From Streptomyces litmocidini (GTDB lineage: Bacteria; Actinomycetota; Actinomycetes; Streptomycetales; Streptomycetaceae), in assembly GCF_014649755.1 (NCBI RefSeq), contig NZ_BMTQ01000017.1, positions 1-64,000 of the forward strand: a DNA stretch of 64,000 nt, written 5' to 3'. Below are positions 23,854 through 32,174 of the stretch, piece by piece (positions within the stretch are counted from its first letter, which is position 1; each line of letters opens with the position of its first letter). Made by a program: the position numbers and the translations under genes. The notes under the pieces were generated by a model, which saw nothing but the letters and a program-made list of their open reading frames with translations, was not told the DNA's origin and did not search any database.

Positions 23854-24097
23854 GTGTGGGCAATCGTCCCGCTGGGGCGGGACGGGTGGGCACACGGGAC
23901 GGCGCCCTCAGTGGCGCCTCCGCGTTCCGGGCCTGGACCCGCACCCCGTGTGCGCCGTGCCCGTCGGTGCGGGTCCGGGCGCGGGAGCCTCGGGCGCCGG
24001 CAAGGGCGCCGTCCGTTGTGCCCACCCTCCCCCGAGCTCTCGGCTTCGCTCGAGCAGGGGGGACCCCCCTCGCCCCAGCGGAACGACTGCCCACAAC
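23854..24097. repeat. Long imperfect inverted repeat in the intergenic gap
   Basis: Left arm 23854-23945 and right arm 23966-24097 are inverted copies of one element (outer ends GTGTGGGCAATCG and, reversed, GTTGTGGGCAGTCG). The innermost 11 bases are perfectly paired (23935-23945 with 23966-23976). I recall similar GTTGTGGGCAG elements scattered between genes of other Streptomyces. No open reading frame in the gap 23632-24241 is convincing. Confidence 0.75.
24028..24070. repeat. 43-bp palindromic insertion nested in the inverted repeat
   Basis: The right arm has 43 extra bases relative to the left arm, which has only GTCC at this point. The extra piece holds GAGCTCTCGGCTTCGCTCGA between runs of C and G and ends in GGGGGGACCCCCC. 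It looks like a small palindromic element inserted into an older repeat. Confidence 0.65.
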
Positions 24098-24227
24098 GGG
24101 GGGCGGGCACCGCCCGGCGGGCGCGGCCCGCAACGGGGGCGCGTGGGGCGGATGCCGTCCCCACCCCCCGCGTGTCCTCTTCGCCCCCGATCGCGACCTT
24201 CGGGAAAGTGCCCCGCCGCCGCCCCGG

Positions 24228-24233
24228 TAGCCT
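24228..24233 (+). promoter_or_regulatory. -10 element of a leaderless gene
   Basis: TAGCCT lies eight bases before the GTG at 24242, with no ribosome-binding site in between. Confidence 0.5.
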
Positions 24234-24241
24234 GTGCGCCC

Positions 24242-24784
24242 GTGACCGAAACCCTGATCTGGACCGTCGTCGCGCTGATCCTCATCGGCGTCTATCTGAG
24301 CTGGACCGCCGGACGGCTCGACCGCCTGCACGCGCGCATCGACGCCGCCCGCGCGGCCCTGGACGCGCAGCTCCTGCGCCGGGCCTCGGTCACCCAGGAG
24401 CTCGCCACCTCCGGCATCCTCGACCCGGCCGCCTCGATCGTGCTGTACGAGGCCGCGCACGCGGCCCGGCAGGCGGAGGAGGACCAGCGGGAGGTCGCCG
24501 AGAGCGAGCTGAGCCAGGCGCTGCGGGCCGTGTTCGGCGAGCCCGAGCAGGTGGAGCTCGTACGGGAGGCGCCCGGTGGCGAGGAGGCCGCGGGGGAGCT
24601 GGCCGCGGCCGTCCGCCGGGTGCCGATGGCCCGCCGCTTCCACAACGACGCCGTCCGGGCGGCCCGCGCCCTGCGTCGCCACCGCAAGGTCCGCTGGTTC
24701 CGGCTCGCGGGCCACGCGCCCTTCCCTTTGGCCTTCGAAATGGACGATGAGCCGCCCGCGGCCCTTGCTGATCGTCCGGCCTGA
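24242..24784 (+). CDS. Single-span membrane protein, conserved next to pimA
   Basis: 180 residues. One N-terminal membrane span (LIWTVVALILIGVYLSW, about 5-21) is followed by a long helical cytoplasmic domain: RLDRLHARIDAARAALDAQL near 26-45, then a second charged helix region and a basic HNDAVRAARALRRHRKVRWF segment near 138-157. Helical, LemA-like in style, but I do not assign that family. In actinomycetes a membrane protein commonly follows pimA, so a role in lipid mannoside assembly is possible but unproven. The GTG start fits a leaderless promoter. Confidence 0.75.
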   Translation: MTETLIWTVVALILIGVYLSWTAGRLDRLHARIDAARAALDAQLLRRASVTQELATSGILDPAASIVLYEAAHAARQAEEDQREVAESELSQALRAVFGEPEQVELVREAPGGEEAAGELAAAVRRVPMARRFHNDAVRAARALRRHRKVRWFRLAGHAPFPLAFEMDDEPPAALADRPA

Positions 24785-24898
24785 CGCTCGTAGCCTGGGA
24801 AAACGATCCACCGGGTCCACATTGGCCCTTGATGTGGACCGCAGGTGGACTGTTTCCTCGTCTTGTCGTCAACCCCCGTTGTCACGAGTGAGGTATCC

Positions 24899-25813
24899 GT
24901 GTCCACCACGCCTTCCACCACCTTCCAGTCCCCCGAGACCGGCACCGCGCGCGTCAAGCGCGGCATGGCCGAGCAGCTCAAGGGCGGCGTGATCATGGAC
25001 GTGGTCAACGCCGAGCAGGCGAAGATCGCCGAGGACGCCGGCGCCGTGGCCGTCATGGCCCTGGAGCGGGTCCCCGCGGACATCCGCAAGGACGGCGGCG
25101 TCGCCCGCATGTCCGACCCGAACATGATCGAAGAGATCATCGGCGCGGTCTCCATCCCGGTCATGGCCAAGTCCCGCATCGGCCACTTCGTCGAGGCCCA
25201 GGTCCTGCAGTCCCTCGGTGTCGACTACATCGACGAGTCCGAGGTCCTGACCCCGGCCGACGAGATCAACCACTCCGACAAGTGGGCCTTCACGACCCCC
25301 TTCGTCTGTGGTGCCACCAACCTGGGCGAGGCCCTGCGCCGCATCGCCGAGGGCGCGGCCATGATCCGTTCCAAGGGCGAGGCCGGCACCGGCAACGTCG
25401 TCGAGGCCGTCCGCCACCTGCGCCAGATCAAGAACGAGATCGCCAAGCTGCGCGGCTTCGACAACAACGAGCTGTTCGCCGCCGCCAAGGAGCTGCGCGC
25501 CCCGTACGAGCTCGTCAAGGAGGTCGCCGAGCTCGGCAAGCTGCCGGTCGTGCTGTTCTCCGCCGGTGGCGTCGCCACCCCCGCCGACGCCGCGCTCATG
25601 CGCCAGCTCGGCGCCGAGGGCGTCTTCGTCGGCTCCGGCATCTTCAAGTCGGGCGACCCGGCCAAGCGCGCCGCCGCCATCGTGAAGGCCACCACCTTCT
25701 ACGACGACCCGAAGGTCATCGCGGACGCCTCCCGCAACCTGGGCGAGGCCATGGTCGGCATCAACTGCGACACCCTCCCCGAGTCCGAGCGCTACGCGAA
25801 CCGGGGCTGGTAA
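24899..25813 (+). CDS. pdxS: Pyridoxal 5'-phosphate synthase lyase subunit PdxS
   Basis: 304 residues, typical length. PdxS condenses ribose 5-phosphate, glyceraldehyde 3-phosphate and ammonia from PdxT into pyridoxal phosphate, as a dodecamer decorated with PdxT. The catalytic lysines are K91 (MAKSRIGH) and K159 (RSKGEAGTGN), with D34 in VIMDVVN. GTG start at 24899 after GAGTGAGG. It is followed six bases later by pdxT. Very strong sequence conservation. Confidence 0.96.
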   Translation: MSTTPSTTFQSPETGTARVKRGMAEQLKGGVIMDVVNAEQAKIAEDAGAVAVMALERVPADIRKDGGVARMSDPNMIEEIIGAVSIPVMAKSRIGHFVEAQVLQSLGVDYIDESEVLTPADEINHSDKWAFTTPFVCGATNLGEALRRIAEGAAMIRSKGEAGTGNVVEAVRHLRQIKNEIAKLRGFDNNELFAAAKELRAPYELVKEVAELGKLPVVLFSAGGVATPADAALMRQLGAEGVFVGSGIFKSGDPAKRAAAIVKATTFYDDPKVIADASRNLGEAMVGINCDTLPESERYANRGW

Positions 25814-25819
25814 GCACCC

Positions 25820-26407
25820 ATGAGCACGCCCGTGATCGGTGTCCTGGCCCTCCAGGGCGACGTACGGGAGCACCTGATCGCCCTGGCCGCGGCGGACGCC
25901 GTGGCCAGGCCGGTCCGGCGCCCCGAGGAACTCGCCGAGGTCGACGGTCTGGTCGTCCCCGGCGGCGAGTCCACCACCATCTCCAAGCTGGCCGCCCTCT
26001 TCGGCCTGATGGAGCCGCTGCGCGAGCGGATCGCGGGCGGCATGCCCGTCTACGGCACCTGCGCCGGCCTGATCATGCTCGCCGACAAGATCCTCGACCC
26101 GCGCTCGGGCCAGGAGACCTTCGGCGGCATCGACATGATCGTCCGCCGCAACGCCTTCGGTCGCCAGAACGAGTCCTTCGAGGCCGGCGTCACCGTGGCG
26201 GGCATCGACACCCCCGTCGAGGGCGTCTTCATCCGCGCCCCGTGGGTGGAGTCGGTCGGCGCCCAGGTCGAGGTGCTCGCCGAGCACGACGGCCACATCG
26301 TCGCCGTCCGCCAGGGCCGTGTCCTCGCCACCTCCTTCCACCCCGAGCTCACCGGCGACCACCGCATCCACGAGCTGTTCGTGGACATGGTGCGCGCCGA
26401 ACGGTGA
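25820..26407 (+). CDS. pdxT: Pyridoxal 5'-phosphate synthase glutaminase subunit PdxT
   Basis: 195 residues, class I glutamine amidotransferase fold. The triad is C81 (GTCAGLIML), H174 and E176 (SFHPELTGD), and the glutamine-binding PGGEST lies at 47-52. It hydrolyses glutamine and channels ammonia to PdxS. Operon partner of pdxS. Confidence 0.96.
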   Translation: MSTPVIGVLALQGDVREHLIALAAADAVARPVRRPEELAEVDGLVVPGGESTTISKLAALFGLMEPLRERIAGGMPVYGTCAGLIMLADKILDPRSGQETFGGIDMIVRRNAFGRQNESFEAGVTVAGIDTPVEGVFIRAPWVESVGAQVEVLAEHDGHIVAVRQGRVLATSFHPELTGDHRIHELFVDMVRAER

Positions 26408-26470
26408 CACGATCCCGGTAGGATCTCTGGGGTTCGTTAAAGAAGTTGGTTACGCGAAGGAGACAGGCAG

Positions 26471-27223
26471 ATGTCCGGCCACTCTAAATGGGCTACGACG
26501 AAGCACAAGAAGGCCGTGATCGACGCCAAGCGCGGCAAGCTCTTCGCGAAGCTGATCAAGAACATCGAGGTCGCGGCCCGGACCGGCGGCGCCGACCCGG
26601 ACGGCAACCCGACGCTCTACGACGCCATCCAGAAGGCGAAGAAGAGCTCGGTCCCGAACAAGAACATCGACTCCGCGGTCAAGCGCGGCGGCGGCCTGGA
26701 GGCCGGCGGCGTCGACTACCAGACGATCATGTACGAGGGCTACGGCCCGAACGGCGTCGCGGTGCTCATCGAGTGCCTCACCGACAACCGCAACCGCGCC
26801 GCCTCGGACGTGCGCGTCGCCATGACCCGCAACGGCGGCTCCATGGCCGACCCGGGCTCCGTCTCGTACCTGTTCAACCGCAAGGGCGTCGTCGTGCTCC
26901 CCAAGGGCGAGCGGTCCGAGGACGACGTCCTCGAGGTCGTCCTCGACGCGGGCGCCGAGGAGGTCAACGACCTCGGCGAGTCCTTCGAGGTCGTCAGCGA
27001 GGCCACCGACCTGGTCGCGGTCCGCACCGCCCTCCAGGAGGCCGGCATCGACTACGACTCGGCCGAGTCCAGCTTCGTCCCGACCATGCAGGTCGAGCTC
27101 GACGAGGAGGGCGCGCGCAAGATGTTCAAGCTGATCGACGCCCTGGAGGACAGCGACGACGTGCAGAACGTCTTCGCCAACTTCGACGTCAGCGACGAGG
27201 TCATGGAGAAGGTCGACGCCTGA
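26471..27223 (+). CDS. yebC: YebC/PmpR family protein
   Basis: 250 residues with the invariant opening MSGHSKWATTKHKKAVIDAK and the three-domain YebC pattern. The family was annotated as DNA-binding regulators; recent work on bacterial and mitochondrial members points to a role in translation of difficult proline-containing stretches. A strong ribosome-binding site (GAAGGAGA) precedes the ATG. It lies between pdxT and ruvC, the usual place in actinomycetes, where the ruv neighbourhood once suggested a recombination role. It ends at a terminator, so ruvC has its own promoter. Confidence 0.93.
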   Translation: MSGHSKWATTKHKKAVIDAKRGKLFAKLIKNIEVAARTGGADPDGNPTLYDAIQKAKKSSVPNKNIDSAVKRGGGLEAGGVDYQTIMYEGYGPNGVAVLIECLTDNRNRAASDVRVAMTRNGGSMADPGSVSYLFNRKGVVVLPKGERSEDDVLEVVLDAGAEEVNDLGESFEVVSEATDLVAVRTALQEAGIDYDSAESSFVPTMQVELDEEGARKMFKLIDALEDSDDVQNVFANFDVSDEVMEKVDA

Positions 27224-27238
27224 TCGCGACCTTTTCGA

Positions 27239-27275
27239 GCAGCGGGCCGACGGGACACCCCCGTCGGCCCGCTGC
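27239..27275 (+). terminator. Terminator after yebC
   Basis: 16-bp perfect stem GCAGCGGGCCGACGGG/CCCGTCGGCCCGCTGC with loop ACACC, 15 bases past the yebC stop and followed by GTTGT. Confidence 0.8.
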
Positions 27276-27332
27276 GTTGTCAGTGGCAGCCGATAGCCTG
27301 CACAAACAGACTTGCGATCAGGGAGGAGCGGC

Positions 27333-27896
27333 GTGCGCGTACTCGGGGTGGACCCCGGCCTGACCCGTTGCGGCGTCGGCGTCGTCGAGGGCGTCGCCGG
27401 CCGGCCCCTGACCATGCTCGGCGTCGGAGTCGTCCGCACGGCGGCGGACGACGACATCGGCATGCGCCTGGTCGGCATCGAGCGCGGCATCGAGGAGTGG
27501 CTCGACCGCTTCTCGCCCGAACTCGTCGCCGTGGAGCGGGTGTTCAGCCAGCACAACGTGCGTACGGTGATGGGCACGGCCCAGGCCAGCGCGGTCGCCA
27601 TGCTCTGTGCCTCCCGGCGCGGCATCCCCGTCGCCCTGCACACCCCCAGCGAGGTCAAGGCCGCCGTCACCGGCAGCGGCCGCGCCGACAAGGCCCAGGT
27701 CGGAGCCATGGTGACCCGACTGCTCCGGCTCTCCGCCCCGCCCAAGCCGGCCGACGCCGCCGACGCCCTCGCCCTCGCCATCTGCCACATCTGGCGGGCC
27801 CCCGCCCAGAACCGCCTGCAGCAGGCCGCCGCCCAGAACCGTCTCCAGCAGGCCGCCGCCCGGCACGCCTCCGCAGTGAAAGGCCGAACCCGATGA
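27333..27896 (+). CDS. ruvC: Holliday junction endonuclease RuvC
   Basis: 187 residues. The RNase H-like catalytic acids are D7 (GVDPGL), E68 (VAVERVF), D141 and D144 (PADAADALALA), matching E. coli RuvC. It cuts Holliday junctions as a dimer, guided by RuvAB. The C-terminus carries a duplicated nine-residue block AQNRLQQAA encoded by a 27-bp tandem repeat. GTG start after GGGAGGAG. The stop overlaps the ruvA start (ATGA). Confidence 0.96.
   Translation: MRVLGVDPGLTRCGVGVVEGVAGRPLTMLGVGVVRTAADDDIGMRLVGIERGIEEWLDRFSPELVAVERVFSQHNVRTVMGTAQASAVAMLCASRRGIPVALHTPSEVKAAVTGSGRADKAQVGAMVTRLLRLSAPPKPADAADALALAICHIWRAPAQNRLQQAAAQNRLQQAAARHASAVKGRTR
27804..27857 (+). repeat. 27-bp tandem duplication inside ruvC
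   Basis: Two adjacent 27-bp copies (27804-27830 and 27831-27857) that differ at two third-codon positions encode AQNRLQQAA twice, near the RuvC C-terminus. The synonymous differences show the duplication is not brand new. Confidence 0.85.
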
Positions 27897-28525
27897 TCGC
27901 CTTCGTCAGCGGCCCCGTGGCCGCCCTCGCCCCCACGACCGTCGTCGTCGAGGTCGGCGGAGTGGGCATGGCCGTCCAGTGCACCCCGAACACCGTCGCC
28001 GGTCTGCGCCTCGGTGAGCACGCCCGGCTCGCCACCTCCCTCGTCGTCCGCGAGGACTCCCTCACCCTGTACGGCTTCGCCGACGACGACGAGCGGCAGG
28101 TCTTCGAGCTCCTCCAGACCGCCAGCGGCGTCGGCCCCCGCCTCGCCCAGGCCATGCTCGGGGTGCACAGCCCCGACGCGCTGCGCCTCGCCTTCGCCAC
28201 CGGCGACGAGAAGGCCCTCACCGCCGTCCCCGGCATCGGCAAGAAGGGCGCCCAGAAGCTCCTCCTCGAACTGAAGGACAAGCTCGGCGCCCCCCTGGGC
28301 GGCAGCGGACCGGTCGGCGCCCAGCGCGCCGCCGCCTCCGGCCCCGCGCCGTGGACCGAGCAGCTGTCCGCCGCCCTGATCGGACTCGGCTACGCGAGCC
28401 GCGAGGCCGAGGAGGCCGTCAGCGCCGTCGCCCCGCAGGCCGAGGCCGCCCTCGCCGAGACCGGCACCGCCCCCGTGCCGCAGCTGCTCCGCGCCGCCCT
28501 GCAGACCCTCAACCGGGCCCGCTGA
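27893..28525 (+). CDS. ruvA: Holliday junction branch migration protein RuvA
   Basis: 210 residues: an N-terminal OB-fold (about 1-62), two helix-hairpin-helix motifs (ASGVGPRLAQAML and VPGIGKKGAQKLLLEL), an Ala/Gly-rich linker, and a C-terminal RuvB-contact domain (about 158-205). It binds the four-way junction as a tetramer and loads RuvB rings. The start overlaps the ruvC stop. Confidence 0.96.
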   Translation: MIAFVSGPVAALAPTTVVVEVGGVGMAVQCTPNTVAGLRLGEHARLATSLVVREDSLTLYGFADDDERQVFELLQTASGVGPRLAQAMLGVHSPDALRLAFATGDEKALTAVPGIGKKGAQKLLLELKDKLGAPLGGSGPVGAQRAAASGPAPWTEQLSAALIGLGYASREAEEAVSAVAPQAEAALAETGTAPVPQLLRAALQTLNRAR

Positions 28526-28554
28526 CCTCCCCCGTACGAAGGAAGACCATCACC

Positions 28555-29634
28555 GTGAACTGGGACGACGACAGCACCGCCGAGCCGGACGCGCGCATCG
28601 TCGGCGCCTCCGCGGAGGGCGACGACCAGGCCGTCGAGGCGGCCCTGCGCCCCAAGGACCTCAGCGAGTTCGTCGGCCAGGAGAAGGTCCGCCAGCAGCT
28701 CGACCTGGTCCTCAAGGCCGCCCGCCAGCGCGGCGCCACCGCCGACCACGTGCTGCTCTCCGGCGCCCCCGGTCTCGGCAAGACCACCCTCTCGATGATC
28801 ATCGCCGCCGAGATGAACGCGCCGATCCGCATCACCTCCGGCCCCGCCATCCAGCACGCCGGTGACCTCGCCGCGATCCTCTCCTCCCTCCAGGAGGGCG
28901 AGATCCTCTTCCTCGACGAGATCCACCGCATGTCCCGGCCCGCCGAGGAGATGCTCTACATGGCGATGGAGGACTTCCGGGTCGACGTCATCGTCGGCAA
29001 GGGCCCCGGCGCCACCGCCATCCCGCTCGAACTCCCGCCCTTCACCCTGGTCGGCGCCACCACCCGGGCCGGACTCCTGCCGCCCCCGCTGCGCGACCGC
29101 TTCGGCTTCACCGCCCACATGGAGTTCTACGACCCCGCCGAACTGGAACGCGTGATCCACCGCTCCGCCGGACTCCTCGACGTCGAGATCGACCCCGACG
29201 GCGCCGCCGAGATCGCCGGCCGCTCCCGCGGCACGCCCCGCATCGCCAACCGCCTGCTGCGCCGGGTCCGCGACTACGCCCAGGTCAGGGCCGACGGAGT
29301 GATCACCCGGGAGGTCTCGGAGGCGGCCCTCAGCGTGTACGAGGTGGACAGCCGCGGCCTCGACCGGCTCGACCGGGCGGTCCTGGAGGCCCTGCTCAAG
29401 CTCTTCGGCGGCGGTCCGGTCGGCCTGTCCACCCTCGCGGTCGCCGTGGGGGAGGAGCGCGAGACCGTCGAGGAGGTCGCCGAACCCTTCCTCGTACGGG
29501 AGGGGCTGCTGGCCCGGACGCCCCGCGGCCGGGTCGCCACACCGGCGGCGTGGACACACCTCGGGCTCGTTCCGCCGCAGGCAGCGGGCCCGGGCGGTAC
29601 GGGAACGGGACAACAGGGGCTCTTCGGGGCGTGA
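28555..29634 (+). CDS. ruvB: Holliday junction branch migration ATPase RuvB
   Basis: 359 residues, AAA+ motor. Walker A is GAPGLGKTT (70-78), Walker B LDEIH (120-124), and the PPPLRDRFG stretch carries the arginine finger. The winged-helix domain lies at the C-terminus. It pumps DNA through the RuvA-bound junction. It has a Gly/Thr-rich tail ending GLFGA. GTG start after GAAGGAAG. Last gene of ruvCAB; yajC follows after 165 bases. Confidence 0.97.
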   Translation: MNWDDDSTAEPDARIVGASAEGDDQAVEAALRPKDLSEFVGQEKVRQQLDLVLKAARQRGATADHVLLSGAPGLGKTTLSMIIAAEMNAPIRITSGPAIQHAGDLAAILSSLQEGEILFLDEIHRMSRPAEEMLYMAMEDFRVDVIVGKGPGATAIPLELPPFTLVGATTRAGLLPPPLRDRFGFTAHMEFYDPAELERVIHRSAGLLDVEIDPDGAAEIAGRSRGTPRIANRLLRRVRDYAQVRADGVITREVSEAALSVYEVDSRGLDRLDRAVLEALLKLFGGGPVGLSTLAVAVGEERETVEEVAEPFLVREGLLARTPRGRVATPAAWTHLGLVPPQAAGPGGTGTGQQGLFGA

Positions 29635-29705
29635 CGGTGCGGACACTCGCCCGGACCGGAACCGCGGTGCGATGCTGGACGTTGTTCCATCGATGCGGAC
29701 TCGCC

Positions 29706-29711
29706 TAGACT
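29706..29711 (+). promoter_or_regulatory. Putative -10 of yajC-secDF
   Basis: TAGACT, about 90 bases before the yajC GTG. An ATG seven bases downstream (29718) opens only a shadow frame, so the transcript probably carries an 80-base leader. Confidence 0.4.
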
Positions 29712-29799
29712 CCGCCGATGCCGCCCATTCTGGTCGGCGCGCCCACCCCCGAAGATCAGGCCGCGGGTTCTCCGCGACCGTGCGAAGGAAACCCGTCCC

Positions 29800-30267
29800 G
29801 TGAGCATCGTGACCCTCCTCCCCTTCATCGTCCTCATCGGGGCCATGTTCCTGATGACCCGCTCTGCCAAGAAGAAGCAGCAGGCGGCGGCGCAGATGCG
29901 CAACGAGATGCAGCCCGGCACCGGCGTACGGACGATCGGGGGGATGTACGCCACCGTCAAGGAGATCGGCGACGAGACCGTTCTCCTGGAGGTCGCGCCG
30001 GGCGTGCACGCGGTCTACGCCAAGAACGCGATCGGCGCGGTCCTCGAGGACTCCGAGTACAACCGGATCGTCCACGGCGACGACGAGGAGTCGGACGCCG
30101 GCACCGTCGTCCCGGACGACGCCTCCTCGCTGACCGAGACCGCCGAGGACACCCAGACCGTCGAGGACGCGCCGAAGGCCGACCTCACGAAGAAGTCGGA
30201 CGCGGCCGAGACCGACGCCGAGGGTCAGAAGGACGGCAAGGCCGACGGCGAGACCGACGCGAAGTAG
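29800..30267 (+). CDS. yajC: Preprotein translocase subunit YajC
   Basis: 155 residues. One N-terminal membrane span (VTLLPFIVLIGAMFLMTRS, about 3-21) is followed by the YajC core with MQPGTGVRTIGGMYATV near 38-54 and a long acidic/Thr-rich tail (about 95-155), which is longer than in E. coli. It associates with SecDF to assist Sec export. GTG start after GAAGGAAA. First of the yajC-secD-secF group. Confidence 0.93.
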   Translation: MSIVTLLPFIVLIGAMFLMTRSAKKKQQAAAQMRNEMQPGTGVRTIGGMYATVKEIGDETVLLEVAPGVHAVYAKNAIGAVLEDSEYNRIVHGDDEESDAGTVVPDDASSLTETAEDTQTVEDAPKADLTKKSDAAETDAEGQKDGKADGETDAK

Positions 30268-30412
30268 TCGCGGCCGGGGGCCGCGCGCACGCCCACCGGC
30301 GTGCACGGTCCCCGGAACGGTTCCACGTCTGCGGGGGCAGGTCCCCACACACACTTCGTGGCCGTCTCGCGCATACCCGGCGTGAGGCGGTTGGACAGGG
30401 AGATACGACAAG

Positions 30413-32173
30413 GTGGCAGCACCGAAGAAGGGCCGAAGGCCGGCGGGGGGACAGAGCCGTCCGGGCCGCGCCCTGGCACTCATCCTGATCGCCATGGTCG
30501 CGCTCACCGGCGGGATGTTCTGGTCGGGGCACACCACCCCGCGCCTCGGCATCGACCTCGCCGGCGGAACGTCGATCACGCTCAAGGCGAAGGCCGAGCC
30601 CGGCCAGGAGTCGGCGGTCAACGAGACCAACATGAACACGGCGGTCGGCATCATCGAGCGCCGCGTCAACGGTCTGGGTGTCTCCGAGGCCGAGGTCCAG
30701 ACGCAGGGCGCCGAGAACATCATCGTCAACATCCCTCGCGGGACGAACGAGAAGCAGGCCCGCGAGCAGGTCGGCACCACCGCCCAGCTCTACTTCCGGC
30801 CCGTCCTCGCCGTCGCGCCCGCCGCGCCGCAGACGGCACCGAGCGCCACGCCTTCGGGCAAGCCCTCGGGCTCGCCGAAGCCGACCGCCTCCGCCTCCTC
30901 CGGTGCGACGGTGGGTGAGAAGTCGCCCACGCCGACGGCCACCGCCTCCACGCAGGGCCGCGCGCTCACCGAGGCCCTCAAGGCCCCGAGCCCGACGCCC
31001 ACCGCGAGCTCCTCCGGGAAGCCGAAGGCCACCGGGACCCCGCAGGCGACCCCGAAGCCCGACCCCGCGACCGCGGCGCTGGAGCAGAAGTTCACCGCGC
31101 TGAACTGCCTCGACCCCAAGGCCCGCGCCGCCGCCGGCCAGGGCGTCAAGTCCTCCGAGCCCACCGTGGCCTGCGGCGAGGACGACCCGGGCGTCTGGTC
31201 GAAGTACCTCCTCGGCCCGGCCGAGGTCAGCGGCAAGGACGTCGATGACGCCAAGGGCGTCTTCGACCAGCAGCGCGGCATGTGGATCGTCACCATGGAC
31301 TTCACGGACAGCGGCTCCAAGAAGTTCCAGTCGATCACCAGCAAGCTCTCCCAGCAGACCGACCCGCAGAACCGCTTCGCGATCGTCCTGGACGGCGACG
31401 TCGTCTCGGCGCCCTCCGTGCGCCAGACCCTCAGCGCCAGCGCGGAGATCTCCGGCAGCTTCAACCAGCAGACCGCCCAGGACCTCGGCAACATCCTGTC
31501 CTACGGTGCCCTGCCCCTCACGTTCCAGACCCAGAGCGTCGACACCGTCACCGCCGCGCTCGGCGGGGACCAGCTGCAGGCGGGCCTCCTCGCCGGCGCC
31601 ATCGGCCTCGGCCTGGTCATCATCTACCTGGTCGCCTACTACCGCGGCCTGTCGCTGATCGCCATCCTCAGCCTCGGCGTCTCGGCGCTCCTCACCTACG
31701 TGCTCATGGCCCTGCTCGGCCCGGCCATCGGCTTCGCGCTGAACCTGCCGGCCGTCTGCGGCGCCATCGTCGCCATCGGCATCACCGCGGACTCGTTCAT
31801 CGTCTACTTCGAGCGCATCCGCGACGAGCTCCGCGAGGGCCGCACGCTCCGGCCGGCCGTCGAGCGCGCCTGGCCGCGCGCCCGCCGCACGATCCTGGTC
31901 TCCGACTTCGTGTCGTTCCTGGCCGCGGCCGTGCTGTTCATCGTCACCGTCGGCAAGGTCCAGGGCTTCGCGTTCACGCTCGGCCTGACCACCCTGCTCG
32001 ACATCGTCGTGGTGTTCCTCTTCACCAAGCCGGTCATGACGCTGCTCGCCCGGACCAAGTTCTTCGGCAACGGCCACAAGTGGTCCGGCCTGGACCCGAA
32101 GCGGCTCGGCGCCAAGCCGCCGCTGCGCCGCGCCCGCCGTACCCACGCCCCCGTCGACACGAAGGAGGCGTGA
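30413..32173 (+). CDS. secD: Protein translocase subunit SecD
   Basis: 586 residues. An N-terminal span (about 19-38) is followed by GIDLAGGTSITL (D1 motif), a periplasmic P1 domain, and five spans at the C-terminus (about 385-570) with the D4-type region GIGITADSFIVYFERIRDE. SecDF uses the proton gradient to pull proteins out of SecYEG. A Pro/Ser/Thr-rich insertion of about 85 residues (135-219) sits in the external domain. GTG start after GGGAG; secF begins two bases after the stop. Confidence 0.95.
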   Translation: MAAPKKGRRPAGGQSRPGRALALILIAMVALTGGMFWSGHTTPRLGIDLAGGTSITLKAKAEPGQESAVNETNMNTAVGIIERRVNGLGVSEAEVQTQGAENIIVNIPRGTNEKQAREQVGTTAQLYFRPVLAVAPAAPQTAPSATPSGKPSGSPKPTASASSGATVGEKSPTPTATASTQGRALTEALKAPSPTPTASSSGKPKATGTPQATPKPDPATAALEQKFTALNCLDPKARAAAGQGVKSSEPTVACGEDDPGVWSKYLLGPAEVSGKDVDDAKGVFDQQRGMWIVTMDFTDSGSKKFQSITSKLSQQTDPQNRFAIVLDGDVVSAPSVRQTLSASAEISGSFNQQTAQDLGNILSYGALPLTFQTQSVDTVTAALGGDQLQAGLLAGAIGLGLVIIYLVAYYRGLSLIAILSLGVSALLTYVLMALLGPAIGFALNLPAVCGAIVAIGITADSFIVYFERIRDELREGRTLRPAVERAWPRARRTILVSDFVSFLAAAVLFIVTVGKVQGFAFTLGLTTLLDIVVVFLFTKPVMTLLARTKFFGNGHKWSGLDPKRLGAKPPLRRARRTHAPVDTKEA

Positions 32174-32174
32174 G

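Noticed and set aside
23632..24241. Long open frames on both strands across the repeat gap
   Set aside because: They come from the GC-rich repeats lacking stop codons; the products are Arg/Pro/Gly repeats with no start signal and no normal third-position pattern.
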